Source of the DNA: Sphaerisporangium sp040685555
GTDB taxonomy: Bacteria; Actinomycetota; Actinomycetes; Streptosporangiales; Streptosporangiaceae
Direction: 5' to 3'
DNA length: 64,000 bases
Assembly: GCF_040685555.1 (NCBI RefSeq)
Contig: NZ_JBFBIK010000018.1
Location: 21,275-85,274 of the forward strand
This document shows, in pieces, positions 36,586 through 45,626 of this stretch; the first letter of the stretch is position 1; every line of letters begins with the position of its first letter. Both the position numbers and the translations under genes were made by a program. The notes beneath the pieces are model-generated. The model saw only the letters and a list, made by a program, of their open reading frames with translations. It did not search any database and had not been told where the DNA came from.

Positions 36586-38565
36586 GTGAGCCTCTTTAAG
36601 GACATTCGCGAATTTGTCGGCGTGCCGCGCCTGTTGTCGCTGCGGCTCTCTCCGGACGGGTCCCGGTTGGTCTCCGTCGTCCAGTCGCTCAACCCCGACG
36701 GGAAGTCGTACGGCACCTCGATCTGGGAGGTGCCCACCGAGCCCGGGGGCGAGCCGCACCGCCTGACCCGTTCGGCCAAGGGCGAGACCGGCGCCGAGTT
36801 CACCCCGGACGGCGACCTGCTGTTCGTGTCGCGGCGCCCCGACCCCACGGTGAAGGACCAGCCCGAGGACGAGGTTCCCGCGCTGTGGGTGCTCCCGGCC
36901 AGGGGCGGGGAGGCCCGCAGGCTGGCGGAGAGGCCAGGAGGCATCGGAGGGCTCGAAGTGGGCGGCCCCACGGTGGTCTTCGGCGCCGACGTGCTCCCCG
37001 GCGACCTGGACACCGAGGCGGACCGGCGCAAGTCCAGGAAGGAGAGCGGGACCAGCGCGATCCTCCACGAGGGATACCCGATCCGCTACTGGGACCATGA
37101 TCTCGGCCCCGGCCGCACGCGGCTGTTCGCCGCCGTGCTGCCCGGCCTCGCCGAGCCCCGCGACCTGACCCCGGAGCCGGGAGGGGCCCTGGCCGAGGCG
37201 GCGTTCGCGGTCACCCCCGACGGCTCGACGGTCGTCACCACCTGGAGGGTGCCGCTGCCCGCCGGGCGGGCGCGCACCGATCTGGTGGCGATCGACGCCG
37301 CGACGGGGGAGCGGCGCGTCCTCGCCTCCTCCGACGAGCACGACTTCTCGGGCCCGGTGAAGATCTCCCCGGACGGTACCAAGGTCGCCTGCTGGCGTGA
37401 GCTGCATGCCGGCGAGGAGCGGGCCGTCGAGTTCTCGCTGTGGATCGCCGACCTCGCCACCGGTGAGGGTTCCGCGCTCACCACCGATCTCGCCCCGTCG
37501 GCGACCGTGTGGGCGGTCGACTCCGGGTCGGTGTACGTCGTGGCGGACGACCGTGGCCGCCGCCCGATCTTCCAGGTCGGCCTCACGGGCGACCAGGTGC
37601 GGCTGACGCCGGGCGACGAGGCCTTCCTCGAACCATGCCCCTCGCCCGACGGCCGCTACCTGTACGCGCTGCGCAGTTCGGTGGCGGGCCCCGCCGTACC
37701 GGTGCGGATCGCCCTCGAAGGCGGCGAGGTCACCGAGCTGCCCTCGCCGGCGCCCGCGATCGAGATCCCGGGAACCCTGACCGAGGTGACCGCCGTCGCC
37801 GACGACGGCGTGGAGATCAGAGGCTGGCTCGTGCTGCCCCCCGGCGCCTCGGCGGGCAATCCGGCCCCGCTGCTGCTGTGGATCCACGGCGGGCCGCTGG
37901 CGAGCTGGACCGACTGGTCGTGGCGGTGGAACCCCTGGATCATGGCCGAGCACGGCTACGCCGTCCTCATGCCGGACCCGTGCCTGTCCACCGGCTACGG
38001 CCAGGAGATGATCCAGCGGGGCTGGGGCGACTGGGGCCCCCGCACGCACGCCGACCTGATGGCGATCACCGACGCGTGCGTCGCCCGGCCCGACATCGAC
38101 GCCGAGCGCACCGGCGTCATGGGCGGCTCGTTCGGCGGCTACATGGCCAACTGGGTCGCCGGGCACACCGACCGGTTCAGGGCGGTCGTCACCCACGCGT
38201 CCCTGTGGAACCTCGACCAGTTCGCCGGGACCACCGACTCCGCGCTGTACTGGCAGCGGGAGTTCGGAAAGCCAGGTGCCGACCGCTACCGCCTGCTGTC
38301 GCCCCACCACTCGCTCGACGAGATCAGGACGCCCATGCTCGTCATCCACGGCGACAAGGACTACCGCGTGCCGATCGGCGAGGCCCTGCGGCTCTGGTGG
38401 GACCTGCGCAGATCGTCTGTCGAGTCCAAGTTCCTCTACTTCCCGGATGAGAACCACTGGATCCTCAAGCCGGGCAATGTGATCACCTGGTACGAGACGG
38501 TTTTGGCCTTTTTGGCGCAGCACGTCCTCGGCGAGGAGTGGAAGCGCCCGGAGTCGCTGGGATGA
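36586..38565 (+). CDS. S9-family prolyl oligopeptidase / acylaminoacyl-peptidase
   Basis: A 659-aa serine peptidase. The first ~390 residues are a beta-propeller (repeats such as LRLSPDGSRLVSVVQSL, AEFTPDGDLLFVSRRP, EPCPSPDGRYLYALRS). About 400-659 is the alpha/beta hydrolase domain, with the nucleophile Ser in GGSFGGYMAN (about 513), the Asp in VIHGDKDYRVPIGEA (about 590) and the His in PDENHWI (about 624). It removes short or N-blocked peptides. No signal peptide, so cytoplasmic. Start GTG 36586 with GGTTCGGAGAA upstream. It overlaps the inositol monophosphatase gene by 4 bp, so the two are co-expressed. Confidence 0.93.
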   Translation: MSLFKDIREFVGVPRLLSLRLSPDGSRLVSVVQSLNPDGKSYGTSIWEVPTEPGGEPHRLTRSAKGETGAEFTPDGDLLFVSRRPDPTVKDQPEDEVPALWVLPARGGEARRLAERPGGIGGLEVGGPTVVFGADVLPGDLDTEADRRKSRKESGTSAILHEGYPIRYWDHDLGPGRTRLFAAVLPGLAEPRDLTPEPGGALAEAAFAVTPDGSTVVTTWRVPLPAGRARTDLVAIDAATGERRVLASSDEHDFSGPVKISPDGTKVACWRELHAGEERAVEFSLWIADLATGEGSALTTDLAPSATVWAVDSGSVYVVADDRGRRPIFQVGLTGDQVRLTPGDEAFLEPCPSPDGRYLYALRSSVAGPAVPVRIALEGGEVTELPSPAPAIEIPGTLTEVTAVADDGVEIRGWLVLPPGASAGNPAPLLLWIHGGPLASWTDWSWRWNPWIMAEHGYAVLMPDPCLSTGYGQEMIQRGWGDWGPRTHADLMAITDACVARPDIDAERTGVMGGSFGGYMANWVAGHTDRFRAVVTHASLWNLDQFAGTTDSALYWQREFGKPGADRYRLLSPHHSLDEIRTPMLVIHGDKDYRVPIGEALRLWWDLRRSSVESKFLYFPDENHWILKPGNVITWYETVLAFLAQHVLGEEWKRPESLG

Positions 38566-39377
38566 CCGACTTCCTGGACCTGGCGGTCGGCATCGCCCGC
38601 GAGGCGGGGGACATGCTGATCGCCAAGCGCCCGGCCCGCCCGGAGGCGGTGGAGACCAAGTCCAGCATGACCGACGTGGTCACCGCGCTCGACCGGGCCT
38701 CGGAGGAGCTGATCAGGGACCGCGTCAGGGCCGCCAGGCCCGGCGACGCGATCCTCGGCGAGGAGGGCGGCGAGACCGGCGGCGAGGTCACCGGAGAGGG
38801 GCGCGTCCGCTGGATCGTCGACCCCATCGACGGGACCGTCAACTTCATGTACGGCCTGCCCGACTGGGCGGTGAGCATCGCCGTGGAGGTCGACGGCGAG
38901 GTCGTCGCGGGCGTGGTCAACGTGGTGCCCCGCGGTGAGCTGTTCGCCGCGAGGAAGGGCGGCGGGGCTGAGCTGCTGCGGGCGGGCCTCCCGGCCATGC
39001 CGCTGCGCTGCAACGAGGCCGTGCCCCTGTCCCAGGCACTGATCGCCACCGGGTTCGGCTACCAGCCCGGACGGCGGGCCGTGCAGGCGGAGGTGCTCAC
39101 GCACGTGCTGCCCAAGGTGCGCGACATCCGCAGGGGCGGGTCCTGCGCGTCCGATCTCTGCTCGGTCGCGGCCGGGCGGGTGGACGGCTACTACGAGCGG
39201 GGCCCGCAGTACTGGGACTTCGCGGCGGGCGGCCTGATCGCGGTGGAGGCGGGGGCGATGATCGGCGGGCTGCGCGGCCGGCCGTACAACCCCGGCATGA
39301 CGGTGTGCGCGACGCCGGGCCTGTTCGAGGAGCTACAGGACCTCCTGGCGCCTCTCGACCCGGAGCGTGACGCCTAG
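38562..39377 (+). CDS. suhB: Inositol monophosphatase family protein
   Basis: A 271-aa Mg-dependent phosphatase. Metal-binding Glu in ILGEEGGETGG at about 66, the signature WIVDPIDGTVNFMYGLPDWA at about 88-107, and the C-terminal Asp in QYWDFAAGGLIAVEAGA at about 222. It hydrolyses inositol-1-phosphate or related sugar phosphates. Actinobacteria need inositol for phosphatidylinositol and mycothiol, so this is a likely role. The start ATG 38562 overlaps the peptidase stop (ATGA). The counterpart near dut and DUF4193 in M. tuberculosis is suhB (Rv2701c), which supports the symbol. A strong terminator follows at 39434. Confidence 0.9.
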   Translation: MTDFLDLAVGIAREAGDMLIAKRPARPEAVETKSSMTDVVTALDRASEELIRDRVRAARPGDAILGEEGGETGGEVTGEGRVRWIVDPIDGTVNFMYGLPDWAVSIAVEVDGEVVAGVVNVVPRGELFAARKGGGAELLRAGLPAMPLRCNEAVPLSQALIATGFGYQPGRRAVQAEVLTHVLPKVRDIRRGGSCASDLCSVAAGRVDGYYERGPQYWDFAAGGLIAVEAGAMIGGLRGRPYNPGMTVCATPGLFEELQDLLAPLDPERDA

Positions 39378-39433
39378 GGCCGCCGGCGACCCATGGCGTG
39401 ATGCCGGCATCGCCGGCCGGAGCGAACATGACG

Positions 39434-39464
39434 AGGGGCCCACCCGTCGGACGGGTGGGCCCCT
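39434..39464. terminator. Bidirectional hairpin terminator
   Basis: AGGGGCCCACCCGT (39434-39447) pairs with ACGGGTGGGCCCCT (39451-39464), a perfect 14-bp stem with a short loop. It lies between suhB (+) and a small minus-strand gene. Confidence 0.85.
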
Positions 39465-39484
39465 GGTTGTCGTCTGGAGGAGCT

Positions 39485-39652
39485 TCAGCAGTGCTGGATG
39501 GAGACACCGTTGTCGTCGGCGATCCGGCGTAGATCCTCTATCTCCGCGGAGAGGGTGTCGGCGAGGAAGTCGTCGCCGGTCGTGCGCGCCTCCTGGAGAC
39601 CCTTGTAGGCCTGGTCGAGCCGATTTTCGATCGTGGTGGTGAACTCGCCCAT
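39485..39652 (-). CDS. Small conserved-looking acidic protein (55 aa)
   Basis: The protein begins MGEFTTTIENRLDQAYKGLQ and continues with two predicted amphipathic helices (EARTTGDDFLADTLSAEIED, then LRRIADDNGV) ending in SIQHC. Start ATG 39652 with AAGGTGAG directly upstream; longer in-frame extensions to 39901 look non-coding. The single C-terminal Cys and helical hairpin are its only notable traits. I have seen short proteins of this kind in many actinomycetes, but no function is known. It faces the terminator at 39434-39464 and is monocistronic. Confidence 0.7.
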   Translation of the reverse strand: MGEFTTTIENRLDQAYKGLQEARTTGDDFLADTLSAEIEDLRRIADDNGVSIQHC

Positions 39653-39950
39653 CTCACCTTCTTTCTCGAGGGGCGAAGGAGCAGTCGTGCCACGCACAGC
39701 CTGGGGAGAGCACAGAATCTTCCCCGGCCGTTGAAGTGGGTCTTGCGGGTCTACCCACCCCGCTGTCTGTCTTAAACCACGAGCGCCGGATGTCCGCAGT
39801 GTGCTTTGTGTCACCGGTCCGCCGCACTGCCGGCGAGTGCTTACCATGCGCTTAAGCCAAATGTGGCAACAATGAGCCTGCGAGCTGTACTGCCTGGGCA
39901 TGCGCGACGCGCATGGCGGGGGCCGTTAACTACAGGAGGTGCCAGGGGTC

Positions 39951-40604
39951 GTGCGGGTGCTTGTGGTGGAAGACGAGCGGGTGCTCGCGGACGCGATCGC
40001 GACGGGGCTCCGCCGCGAGGCGATGGCCGTGGACGTGGCCTACGACGGCGCGGGAGCGCTGGAACGCACGGGGTACATCGACTACGACGTCGTCGTGCTC
40101 GACCGCGACCTGCCGAAGATCCACGGTGACGAGGTCTGCCGGCGGCTCGTGGCCCAGCGCACGGCCACGCGCATCCTGATGCTGACCGCCTCGGGCGAGG
40201 TGGACGACAAGGTCGAGGGCCTGGAGCTGGGCGCCGACGACTACCTCGCCAAGCCGTTCGCCTTCATGGAGCTCGTGGCGCGCGTGCGGGCGCTCGGCCG
40301 CCGGTCGGCCCCGGCGCTGCCGCCGGTGCTGGAGCGCGCGGGCATCCGCCTCGACCCCGGCAAGCGCCTGGTGACCAGGGAGGACAACGAGATCGCGCTC
40401 ACCAAGAAGGAGTTCGCCGTCCTTGAGGAGCTGATGCGCGCCGAGGGGGCCGTGGTCAGCCAGGAGGACCTGCTTGACAAGGCGTGGGACGAGAACATCG
40501 ACCCGTTCACCAACGTGGTCAGGGTCACGATGATGACCCTGCGCAAGAAGCTGGGCGACCCGGCGGTGATCGAGACCGTGCCGGGAGTGGGATACAAGCT
40601 GTGA
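39951..40604 (+). CDS. OmpR/PhoB-type response regulator
   Basis: A 217-aa two-component regulator. Receiver domain 1-115: acidic pocket VEDE, phospho-acceptor Asp51 in VVVLDRDLP, Thr/Ser in MLTASGEVDD, and Lys in YLAKPFAF. Winged-helix DNA-binding domain about 130-217: LTKKEFAVLEELMRAEGAVV, NVVRVTMMTLRKKLGD, then ETVPGVGYKL. I start at GTG 39951 with AGGAGG 11 nt upstream; the frame also has GTG 39939, but that overlaps the ribosome site. GTGA overlap with the kinase gene shows a classic operon. Confidence 0.94.
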   Translation: MRVLVVEDERVLADAIATGLRREAMAVDVAYDGAGALERTGYIDYDVVVLDRDLPKIHGDEVCRRLVAQRTATRILMLTASGEVDDKVEGLELGADDYLAKPFAFMELVARVRALGRRSAPALPPVLERAGIRLDPGKRLVTREDNEIALTKKEFAVLEELMRAEGAVVSQEDLLDKAWDENIDPFTNVVRVTMMTLRKKLGDPAVIETVPGVGYKL

Positions 40605-42124
40605 GCGCGGAACGCGACCGGGCGGCCGGGCGGCCGACCTTCTCCTCGCCCCAGCCGATGATCGTTCCACCTGACACCTCCGCTCCCGCGGAGGAGGCGG
40701 AAGAGCTCACCGGCCCAGGTGGCGTGCCCGGCTCACGGGGCTCGTCCGGGTCACGGGGCGCGACCGGTTTAACGCCACCCCCGAGCCCCCGGGCCGTGAT
40801 CGGATCGAGCGCTCCGAGAGCGCCGGCGAGCACCCACACGAGCGACCAGCCCACGGTGGAGAGCTCGCGCAGGCTGTTCCGGCCGAAGGCGCCGCCACCG
40901 CCGCCGAGCGGGCCGCCCGCCTGGGACGGCCCGCCTCCCATCGCGCCGGCCCCCGTCACGCACGACCTGATCGCGCGGGTGCGGCAGGTGTCCGGGCGCA
41001 TGAGCATCCGGGTACGGCTGACGCTCACCTACGGCGCGCTGTTCTTCGCGGCCGGGGCGCTCCTGGTCTTCGTGATCTACTCCTTCGTCGGCAAGGCCAT
41101 CTACGACTCGTGGCCTCCCTTGCCGTTCAACCTCGACGACCTCCCCGCCGGGGTCGTGGGCTTGATCCAGGACAGGTGGGACGCGTTCCGGCACGACACC
41201 ATCGCCGCGGCGCGCGCCCAGCTGCTGGCCCGGTCGCTGCTCGCGCTGGGCGGGGTGGGCATCCTGGCCCTGCTGTTCGGGTACTTCGTCGCCGACCGGG
41301 CGCTGCGTCCGATCCAGAAGATGACCACCACGGCCCGGCGGCTGTCGGAGACCTCGCTCGCCCACGAGCGCATCGACCTGCAGGGCCCCGACGACGAGAT
41401 CAAGGAGCTGGCCGACACCTTCGACGCCATGCTCACCCGCCTCAACCGTGCCTTCGACGCGCAGCGGCGGTTCGTCGACAACGCCTCCCACGAGCTGCGC
41501 ACCCCGCTGGCGATCAACCGCACCGTGCTGGAGGTCGCCCTGGGCGACCCCCAGGCCTCCGATGACCTGAGGGTGCTCGGCCGCACGCTCCTCGGCACCA
41601 ACGCCAGGAACGAGCACCTGATCGAGGGCCTGCTGCTGCTCGCCCGCAGCGAACGCGAGCTGGCGGTGCGCAAGCCCGTCGACCTCCGCGACGTCGGGGA
41701 GGCGGTGGTCGAGCAGCACGCCTCCTTCGCCGAGGAGACGAAGGTCACCGTGCACACCGACCTTCGTCCCGCCCCCACAATGGGGGATCCGGTACTGGTG
41801 GAGCGACTGGTGGCCAACCTCGTGGAGAATGCGATCAAGCACAACCTTCCCGAGTCCGGTGAGGTTTGGCTGCGCACGGGAATGGTGGACGGCACTCCCG
41901 TTGTTCAGGTGGCCAACACTGGGCCGCACGTCCCCGCGTACGAGGTGGACGACCTGTTCGAACCGTTCAGGCGCCTCAACTCCGACCGCGTGGAATCGGC
42001 GCGCGGCGCGGGGCTCGGGCTGTCCATCGTGCGCGCGGTGGTCCGCGCCCATCAGGGGATCGTGAAGGCGGTTCCACGGGAAGGCGGGGGGCTCGTGATG
42101 ACGGTGCGACTTCCGGCGGGTTGA
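40601..42124 (+). CDS. Membrane sensor histidine kinase
   Basis: A 507-aa partner of the upstream regulator. The first ~125 residues are a Pro/Ser-rich disordered N-terminal extension unusual for the class. TM1 is at about 140-162 (LTYGALFFAAGALLVFVIYS) and TM2 near 210-232 (LLALGGVGILALLFGYFVAD), with a short external loop between, so the sensed signal is probably membrane- or envelope-borne. The HAMP domain is at about 233-285. H-box SHELRTPLAINR at about 296, N-box ENAIKHN at about 410, and the ATP lid GAGLGLSIVRAVVRAH at about 468. Start GTG 40601 overlaps the regulator's stop. Signal and targets unknown. Confidence 0.92.
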   Translation: MSAERDRAAGRPTFSSPQPMIVPPDTSAPAEEAEELTGPGGVPGSRGSSGSRGATGLTPPPSPRAVIGSSAPRAPASTHTSDQPTVESSRRLFRPKAPPPPPSGPPAWDGPPPIAPAPVTHDLIARVRQVSGRMSIRVRLTLTYGALFFAAGALLVFVIYSFVGKAIYDSWPPLPFNLDDLPAGVVGLIQDRWDAFRHDTIAAARAQLLARSLLALGGVGILALLFGYFVADRALRPIQKMTTTARRLSETSLAHERIDLQGPDDEIKELADTFDAMLTRLNRAFDAQRRFVDNASHELRTPLAINRTVLEVALGDPQASDDLRVLGRTLLGTNARNEHLIEGLLLLARSERELAVRKPVDLRDVGEAVVEQHASFAEETKVTVHTDLRPAPTMGDPVLVERLVANLVENAIKHNLPESGEVWLRTGMVDGTPVVQVANTGPHVPAYEVDDLFEPFRRLNSDRVESARGAGLGLSIVRAVVRAHQGIVKAVPREGGGLVMTVRLPAG

Positions 42125-42400
42125 TACGGCGGGGGGCGTCTCGTTCACGCCAGACATGTGGTTGGATGTGCCGTCGAACACGATGGGTCCTGTCCGCCAA
42201 TGCTTAGGTTTTCGCCATATTTGGCTAACTGGGTGGCGAAGGCGGCAAGGCCCTCACGTGTTAGGAGGTTCATCGACCGTTCTGACGGGGTACCGATTGC
42301 AAAATTCCCCGAGAGATACGGGCACAAGATGGACCGCCCAGACGTTACAGACGCGCGACGCGCGACGCGCAAGCCATAGATGAGGGGGATGAATACGCAA

Positions 42401-42700
42401 ATGGCCACCGATTACGACAGCCCGCGCAAGACCGACGACGACTTGAGTGAGGACAGCCTCCAGGAGCTGCAGGCTCGTCGGACCGACAAGTCCTCTGGGA
42501 GCATCGACATCGACGAGACGGATCTCGCCGAGTCGCTCGAGCTGCCTGGTGCGGATCTGTCGAACGAGGAGCTGTCGCTCCGGGTGATTCCCAGGCAGGC
42601 GGACGAGTTCACATGCTCGCGCTGCTTCCTGGTGCATCACCGCAGTCAGCTCGCCTCTGACAAGGGCGGGCAGCAGATCTGCCGCGAATGTGCCGCCTGA
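42401..42700 (+). CDS. DUF4193 zinc-finger protein
   Basis: A 99-aa conserved actinobacterial protein. N-terminus MATDYDSPRKTDDDL, an acidic middle (GSIDIDETDLAESLELPGAD), and a C-terminal C4 site: CSRC in ADEFTCSRCFLVHHRSQLA and CREC in GGQQICRECA. It is almost certainly a zinc-binding protein; function unknown. I start at ATG 42401 because the family begins MATDYD; in-frame ATGs at 42380 and 42389 are alternatives. The ~250 bp upstream (42125-42400) include an AT-rich patch (42210-42235) that may hold the promoter. It corresponds to Rv2699c. Confidence 0.93.
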   Translation: MATDYDSPRKTDDDLSEDSLQELQARRTDKSSGSIDIDETDLAESLELPGADLSNEELSLRVIPRQADEFTCSRCFLVHHRSQLASDKGGQQICRECAA

Positions 42701-42716
42701 GACTCTGGGAGGGTCC

Positions 42717-43523
42717 GTGACATCAGGAGCGGATCGATCATCGCAGGACCAGCCCGGGCGGCCCGCGTTGCCCGGGTCGGCGACCGACGCCAACGCTGAG
42801 GTGGCCGAGCTCGTCGGGAAGCTGTCCGAGGCGGGTGACATGGACGGGGCCGAGCGGCGTAGGCTGCTCGGCCGCCTCAGCTCGGCGCTGGTCACCGCCA
42901 GGAAGAAGGCGCGCGGGTCCGGCGCCGGCCGGGGCCGCTGGCTCGCGGACGTCTTCGCCTCCATAGCGCCCCGCCTCCCTATCAGGGATCTCGAGGCACT
43001 GCAGGAGCATCACTACGGCCTCACCGGCGAGCAGCTCGCCGACGATCTCGTCCGCACCGCCAGCAAGGCCACGATGGCGGTCGGGGCGATCGGCGGAGCC
43101 CTGGCGGCCGCGGAGTTCGCGGCGCCGCCGCTCCTGCTCTCCGCGCCCGCCCAGCTCGTGGCCGAGACCCTCGTGGTCGCCGCGATCGAGGTCAAGCTCC
43201 TCGCCGAGCTGCACGAGGTGTACGGGGTTCAGGTGCAGGGCTCGGGAAGCCAGCGGGCCATGGCCTTCACGGTCGCCTGGTCCAAGCAGCGCGGCGTCGA
43301 CCCGCTGTCACCGGCCTCGGTGCAGCTCGCCCTCGGAGCCGCGGCGAAGGCGGGGCTACGCAAGCGGCTGCTGCGCACGATGGGCCGGCATCTGACCACG
43401 TTGGGCCCGTTCCTGACCGGCGCCGTCGCCGGAGGCGCGCTCAACAGGCTCGCGACCAAGCGGCTGTCAGAGACGGTGCGCGCCGACCTGCGCCGGCAGC
43501 GTGCACTACCGCCACCCCCTTGA
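42717..43523 (+). CDS. Uncharacterised hydrophobic-core protein
   Basis: A 268-aa protein that I do not assign to a family. The N-terminal 40 residues are polar and flexible, about 45-115 is helical and charged (RRRLLGRLSSALVTARKKAR, LEALQEHHYGLTGEQLADDL), and about 118-160 has a hydrophobic Ala/Gly-rich segment (AVGAIGGALAAAEFAAPPLL, VAETLVVAAIEVKLLAEL). A second such segment is near 235-250 (LGPFLTGAVAGGALNRLA). The pattern suggests membrane association. Start GTG 42717 with GGGAGGGTCC upstream, only 16 bp after the DUF4193 stop, so both are probably one transcript. Confidence 0.8.
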   Translation: MTSGADRSSQDQPGRPALPGSATDANAEVAELVGKLSEAGDMDGAERRRLLGRLSSALVTARKKARGSGAGRGRWLADVFASIAPRLPIRDLEALQEHHYGLTGEQLADDLVRTASKATMAVGAIGGALAAAEFAAPPLLLSAPAQLVAETLVVAAIEVKLLAELHEVYGVQVQGSGSQRAMAFTVAWSKQRGVDPLSPASVQLALGAAAKAGLRKRLLRTMGRHLTTLGPFLTGAVAGGALNRLATKRLSETVRADLRRQRALPPPP

Positions 43524-43677
43524 GTCTCTCCCTCCCCTTCCCTCACATCCGATGGGTGATTTGTCCGGTTCGGTGGCGCCAAGCCGGAAACACGCCTACT
43601 CCGTAGCCGGAGGCCCTGTACAGAGCGCTGCGTCCGATTTCGTAAGGTGGTCCTAAACCGATCACGAGGGAGGACGT

Positions 43678-45054
43678 GTGCGCAGCTCATTCCTGATCGT
43701 CGCGAACCGGTTGCCTGTGGACAGGACCATCACGGACGGCACAGCGTCATGGCGGCGCAGCCCCGGAGGGCTGGTGACGGCGATCGCGCCCGTGATGCAG
43801 CGCCGTGACGGCGCGTGGCTGGGCTGGCACGGAGCTCCCGGCGAGGAGCTCAAGCCCTTCGAGCACGACGGCATGAACCTCATCCCCGTACCCCTCTCCG
43901 CCAACGAGGTCGAGCTCTACTACGAGGGCTTCTCCAACGCGACCCTGTGGCCCCTCTACCACGACGTGGTCGCCACGCCGATCTACTCCCGGGTGCTCTG
44001 GGACGCCTACCGCGCGGTCAACGAGCGGTTCGCGCGGGCCGCCGCCGACATCGCCGCCGAGAACGCCGTCGTGTGGGTGCAGGACTACCAGCTCCAGCTC
44101 GTCCCCTCGATGCTGAGGGCGCTGCGCCCCGACCTGAAGATCGGATTCTTCCTCCACATCCCCTTCCCGCCCGCCGAGCTGTTCTGGCAGCTCCCGTGGC
44201 GGCGCGAGATCCTGGAAGGCCTGCTCGGCGCCGACCTGGTCGGCTTCCAGCGGCCCGGCGGAGCCTCCAACTTCATCAGGCTCTGCCGCCGCCAGCTGGG
44301 CCTGCAGAACCAGCGCTCGGAGATCATCGTCGGTGACCGCACGGTGCGCGCCGAGGCGTTCCCCATCTCGGTCGACTTCGGCGAGCTGGACAACCTCGTA
44401 CGCGAACCGCACATCCTCGCCCGCGCCAAGGAGATCCGCGCAGAGCTGGGCGAGCCCGAGCACGTCATGCTCGGCGTCGACCGGCTCGACTACACCAAGG
44501 GCATCGGCCAGCGACTGAAGGCCTTCGGTGAGCTGCTCGCGGACAAGAGCATCAGCCCGGGGGAGGCGGTGTTCGTCCAGATCGCCACGCCGAGCCGGGA
44601 ACGGGTCGAGGAGTACCGCCACCTGCGCGACGAGATCGAGCTACGTGTCGGGCGGATCAACGGGACGCACGGCGTGCTCGGCGTCCCGCCGGTGAACTAC
44701 TTCCACCAGTCCTACGACCGCGACGAGCTGGCCGCCCTGTACTGCGCGGCCGACGTCATGGTGGTGACCCCGCTGCGCGACGGCATGAATCTCGTCGCCA
44801 AGGAGTACGTCGCCTGCCGGCACGACCTGCGGGGCGCGCTGGTGCTCAGCGAGTTCGCCGGGGCGGCCGACGAGCTCAAGCATGCCTTCCTCGTCAACCC
44901 GTGGGACGTGGAGGGGCTCAAGCGGCAGATGGTCGCCGCCATGCGGGCGACCCCCCATGAGCTGTCGCGCCGGATGCGCTCGATGCGCCGCCGGGTGGCC
45001 ACCTACGACGTGGACAGGTGGGCCGGGGACTTCCTCGCCGCCCTCGAACGCTGA
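43678..45054 (+). CDS. otsA: Trehalose-6-phosphate synthase
   Basis: A 458-aa GT20 glycosyltransferase joining glucose from a sugar nucleotide to glucose-6-phosphate. Motifs: FLIVANRLPVDR at the N-terminus, RSPGGLVTAIAPVM (donor loop) at about 28, VWVQDYQLQLVPSML at about 130, HIPFPPAELFW at about 159, GVDRLDYTKGIGQRL at about 262 and the C-terminal DGMNLVAKEYVACR at about 368. Length is normal for the actinobacterial enzyme without phosphatase domain. Trehalose protects spores and hyphae and feeds other pathways. Start GTG 43678 with GAGGGAGGA upstream. A decayed ~19-bp tandem repeat begins at its very 3' end. Confidence 0.94.
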   Translation: MRSSFLIVANRLPVDRTITDGTASWRRSPGGLVTAIAPVMQRRDGAWLGWHGAPGEELKPFEHDGMNLIPVPLSANEVELYYEGFSNATLWPLYHDVVATPIYSRVLWDAYRAVNERFARAAADIAAENAVVWVQDYQLQLVPSMLRALRPDLKIGFFLHIPFPPAELFWQLPWRREILEGLLGADLVGFQRPGGASNFIRLCRRQLGLQNQRSEIIVGDRTVRAEAFPISVDFGELDNLVREPHILARAKEIRAELGEPEHVMLGVDRLDYTKGIGQRLKAFGELLADKSISPGEAVFVQIATPSRERVEEYRHLRDEIELRVGRINGTHGVLGVPPVNYFHQSYDRDELAALYCAADVMVVTPLRDGMNLVAKEYVACRHDLRGALVLSEFAGAADELKHAFLVNPWDVEGLKRQMVAAMRATPHELSRRMRSMRRRVATYDVDRWAGDFLAALER

Positions 45055-45150
45055 CACCCCGCTCGAAGGGCGACTCCGTCAGAACGCCGACGCCCGCCTG
45101 AACGCTGTACGCCCGCCTGCAGGGTGCACACTCGTTCGAAGGCTGTACGC
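45044..45150. repeat. Degenerate ~19-bp tandem repeat after otsA
   Basis: Six imperfect units, typified by TGAACGCTGTACGCCCGCC, start with spacing 19, 17, 18, 19 and 19 bp; the first unit contains the otsA stop codon. The unit resembles the array at 52007-52106. The remaining bases to 45243 hold nothing else recognisable. Confidence 0.6.
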
Positions 45151-45242
45151 CCCCCCGGCGGTCATGTACGGCCCCCGCCGTTGCCGGTCACGAAAGTGTG
45201 GCCGGCACGGCACGGGAACGGCCCCGGGAGGTCAGCCCGGCG

Positions 45243-45548
45243 TCAGGACTTGACGGCCCGCTCGACCTTGTCAGGGATGGCCTTCCACGCCTGGTACCTC
45301 TTGTGGGCGGTGCGGGTGGCCACGATGCGGGCGACCTCCATGCCGACGCCCAGCACCACGGCGAAGCCGATCGCCTCGGCGAGGCCGGTCTCCAGCGAGT
45401 TGGGGTCGGCCGGGGGCTTCTTGCCCGTGGTCTTCTGCCAGCCGAACTCGATGGCCTTGCGGGCGCCGTATCCAACACCGAGCGCCACCACCGCGCCGAT
45501 GAGCCGCCAGGCCATGTCTGGCTTCTCGACGTCCTTCGATTTGGCCAT
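45243..45548 (-). CDS. DUF4235 small membrane protein
   Basis: A 101-aa protein with two hydrophobic helices (MAWRLIGAVVALGVGYGARK at about 12-31 and LAEAIGFAVVLGVGMEVARI at about 56-75) separated by a basic/Pro segment (WQKTTGKKPPADPN), matching the DUF4235 family. Probably an inner-membrane protein; function unknown. Start ATG 45548 with GGGGAGAAG just upstream. It is divergent from valS across about 78 bp and converges with otsA. Confidence 0.88.
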   Translation of the reverse strand: MAKSKDVEKPDMAWRLIGAVVALGVGYGARKAIEFGWQKTTGKKPPADPNSLETGLAEAIGFAVVLGVGMEVARIVATRTAHKRYQAWKAIPDKVERAVKS

Positions 45549-45626
45549 GACTTCTCCCCTCGTCGATCTAGCTGAACCCTAGTCTCTCGTGCCGGTCGGC
45601 ACTGTGACGCCATACCATAAGGCGGC

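Noticed and set aside
35230..38523. 1097-aa minus-strand open frame across ferrochelatase and S9 peptidase
   Set aside because: Crosses two strongly supported genes in other frames; Arg/Gly/Pro-rich nonsense composition.
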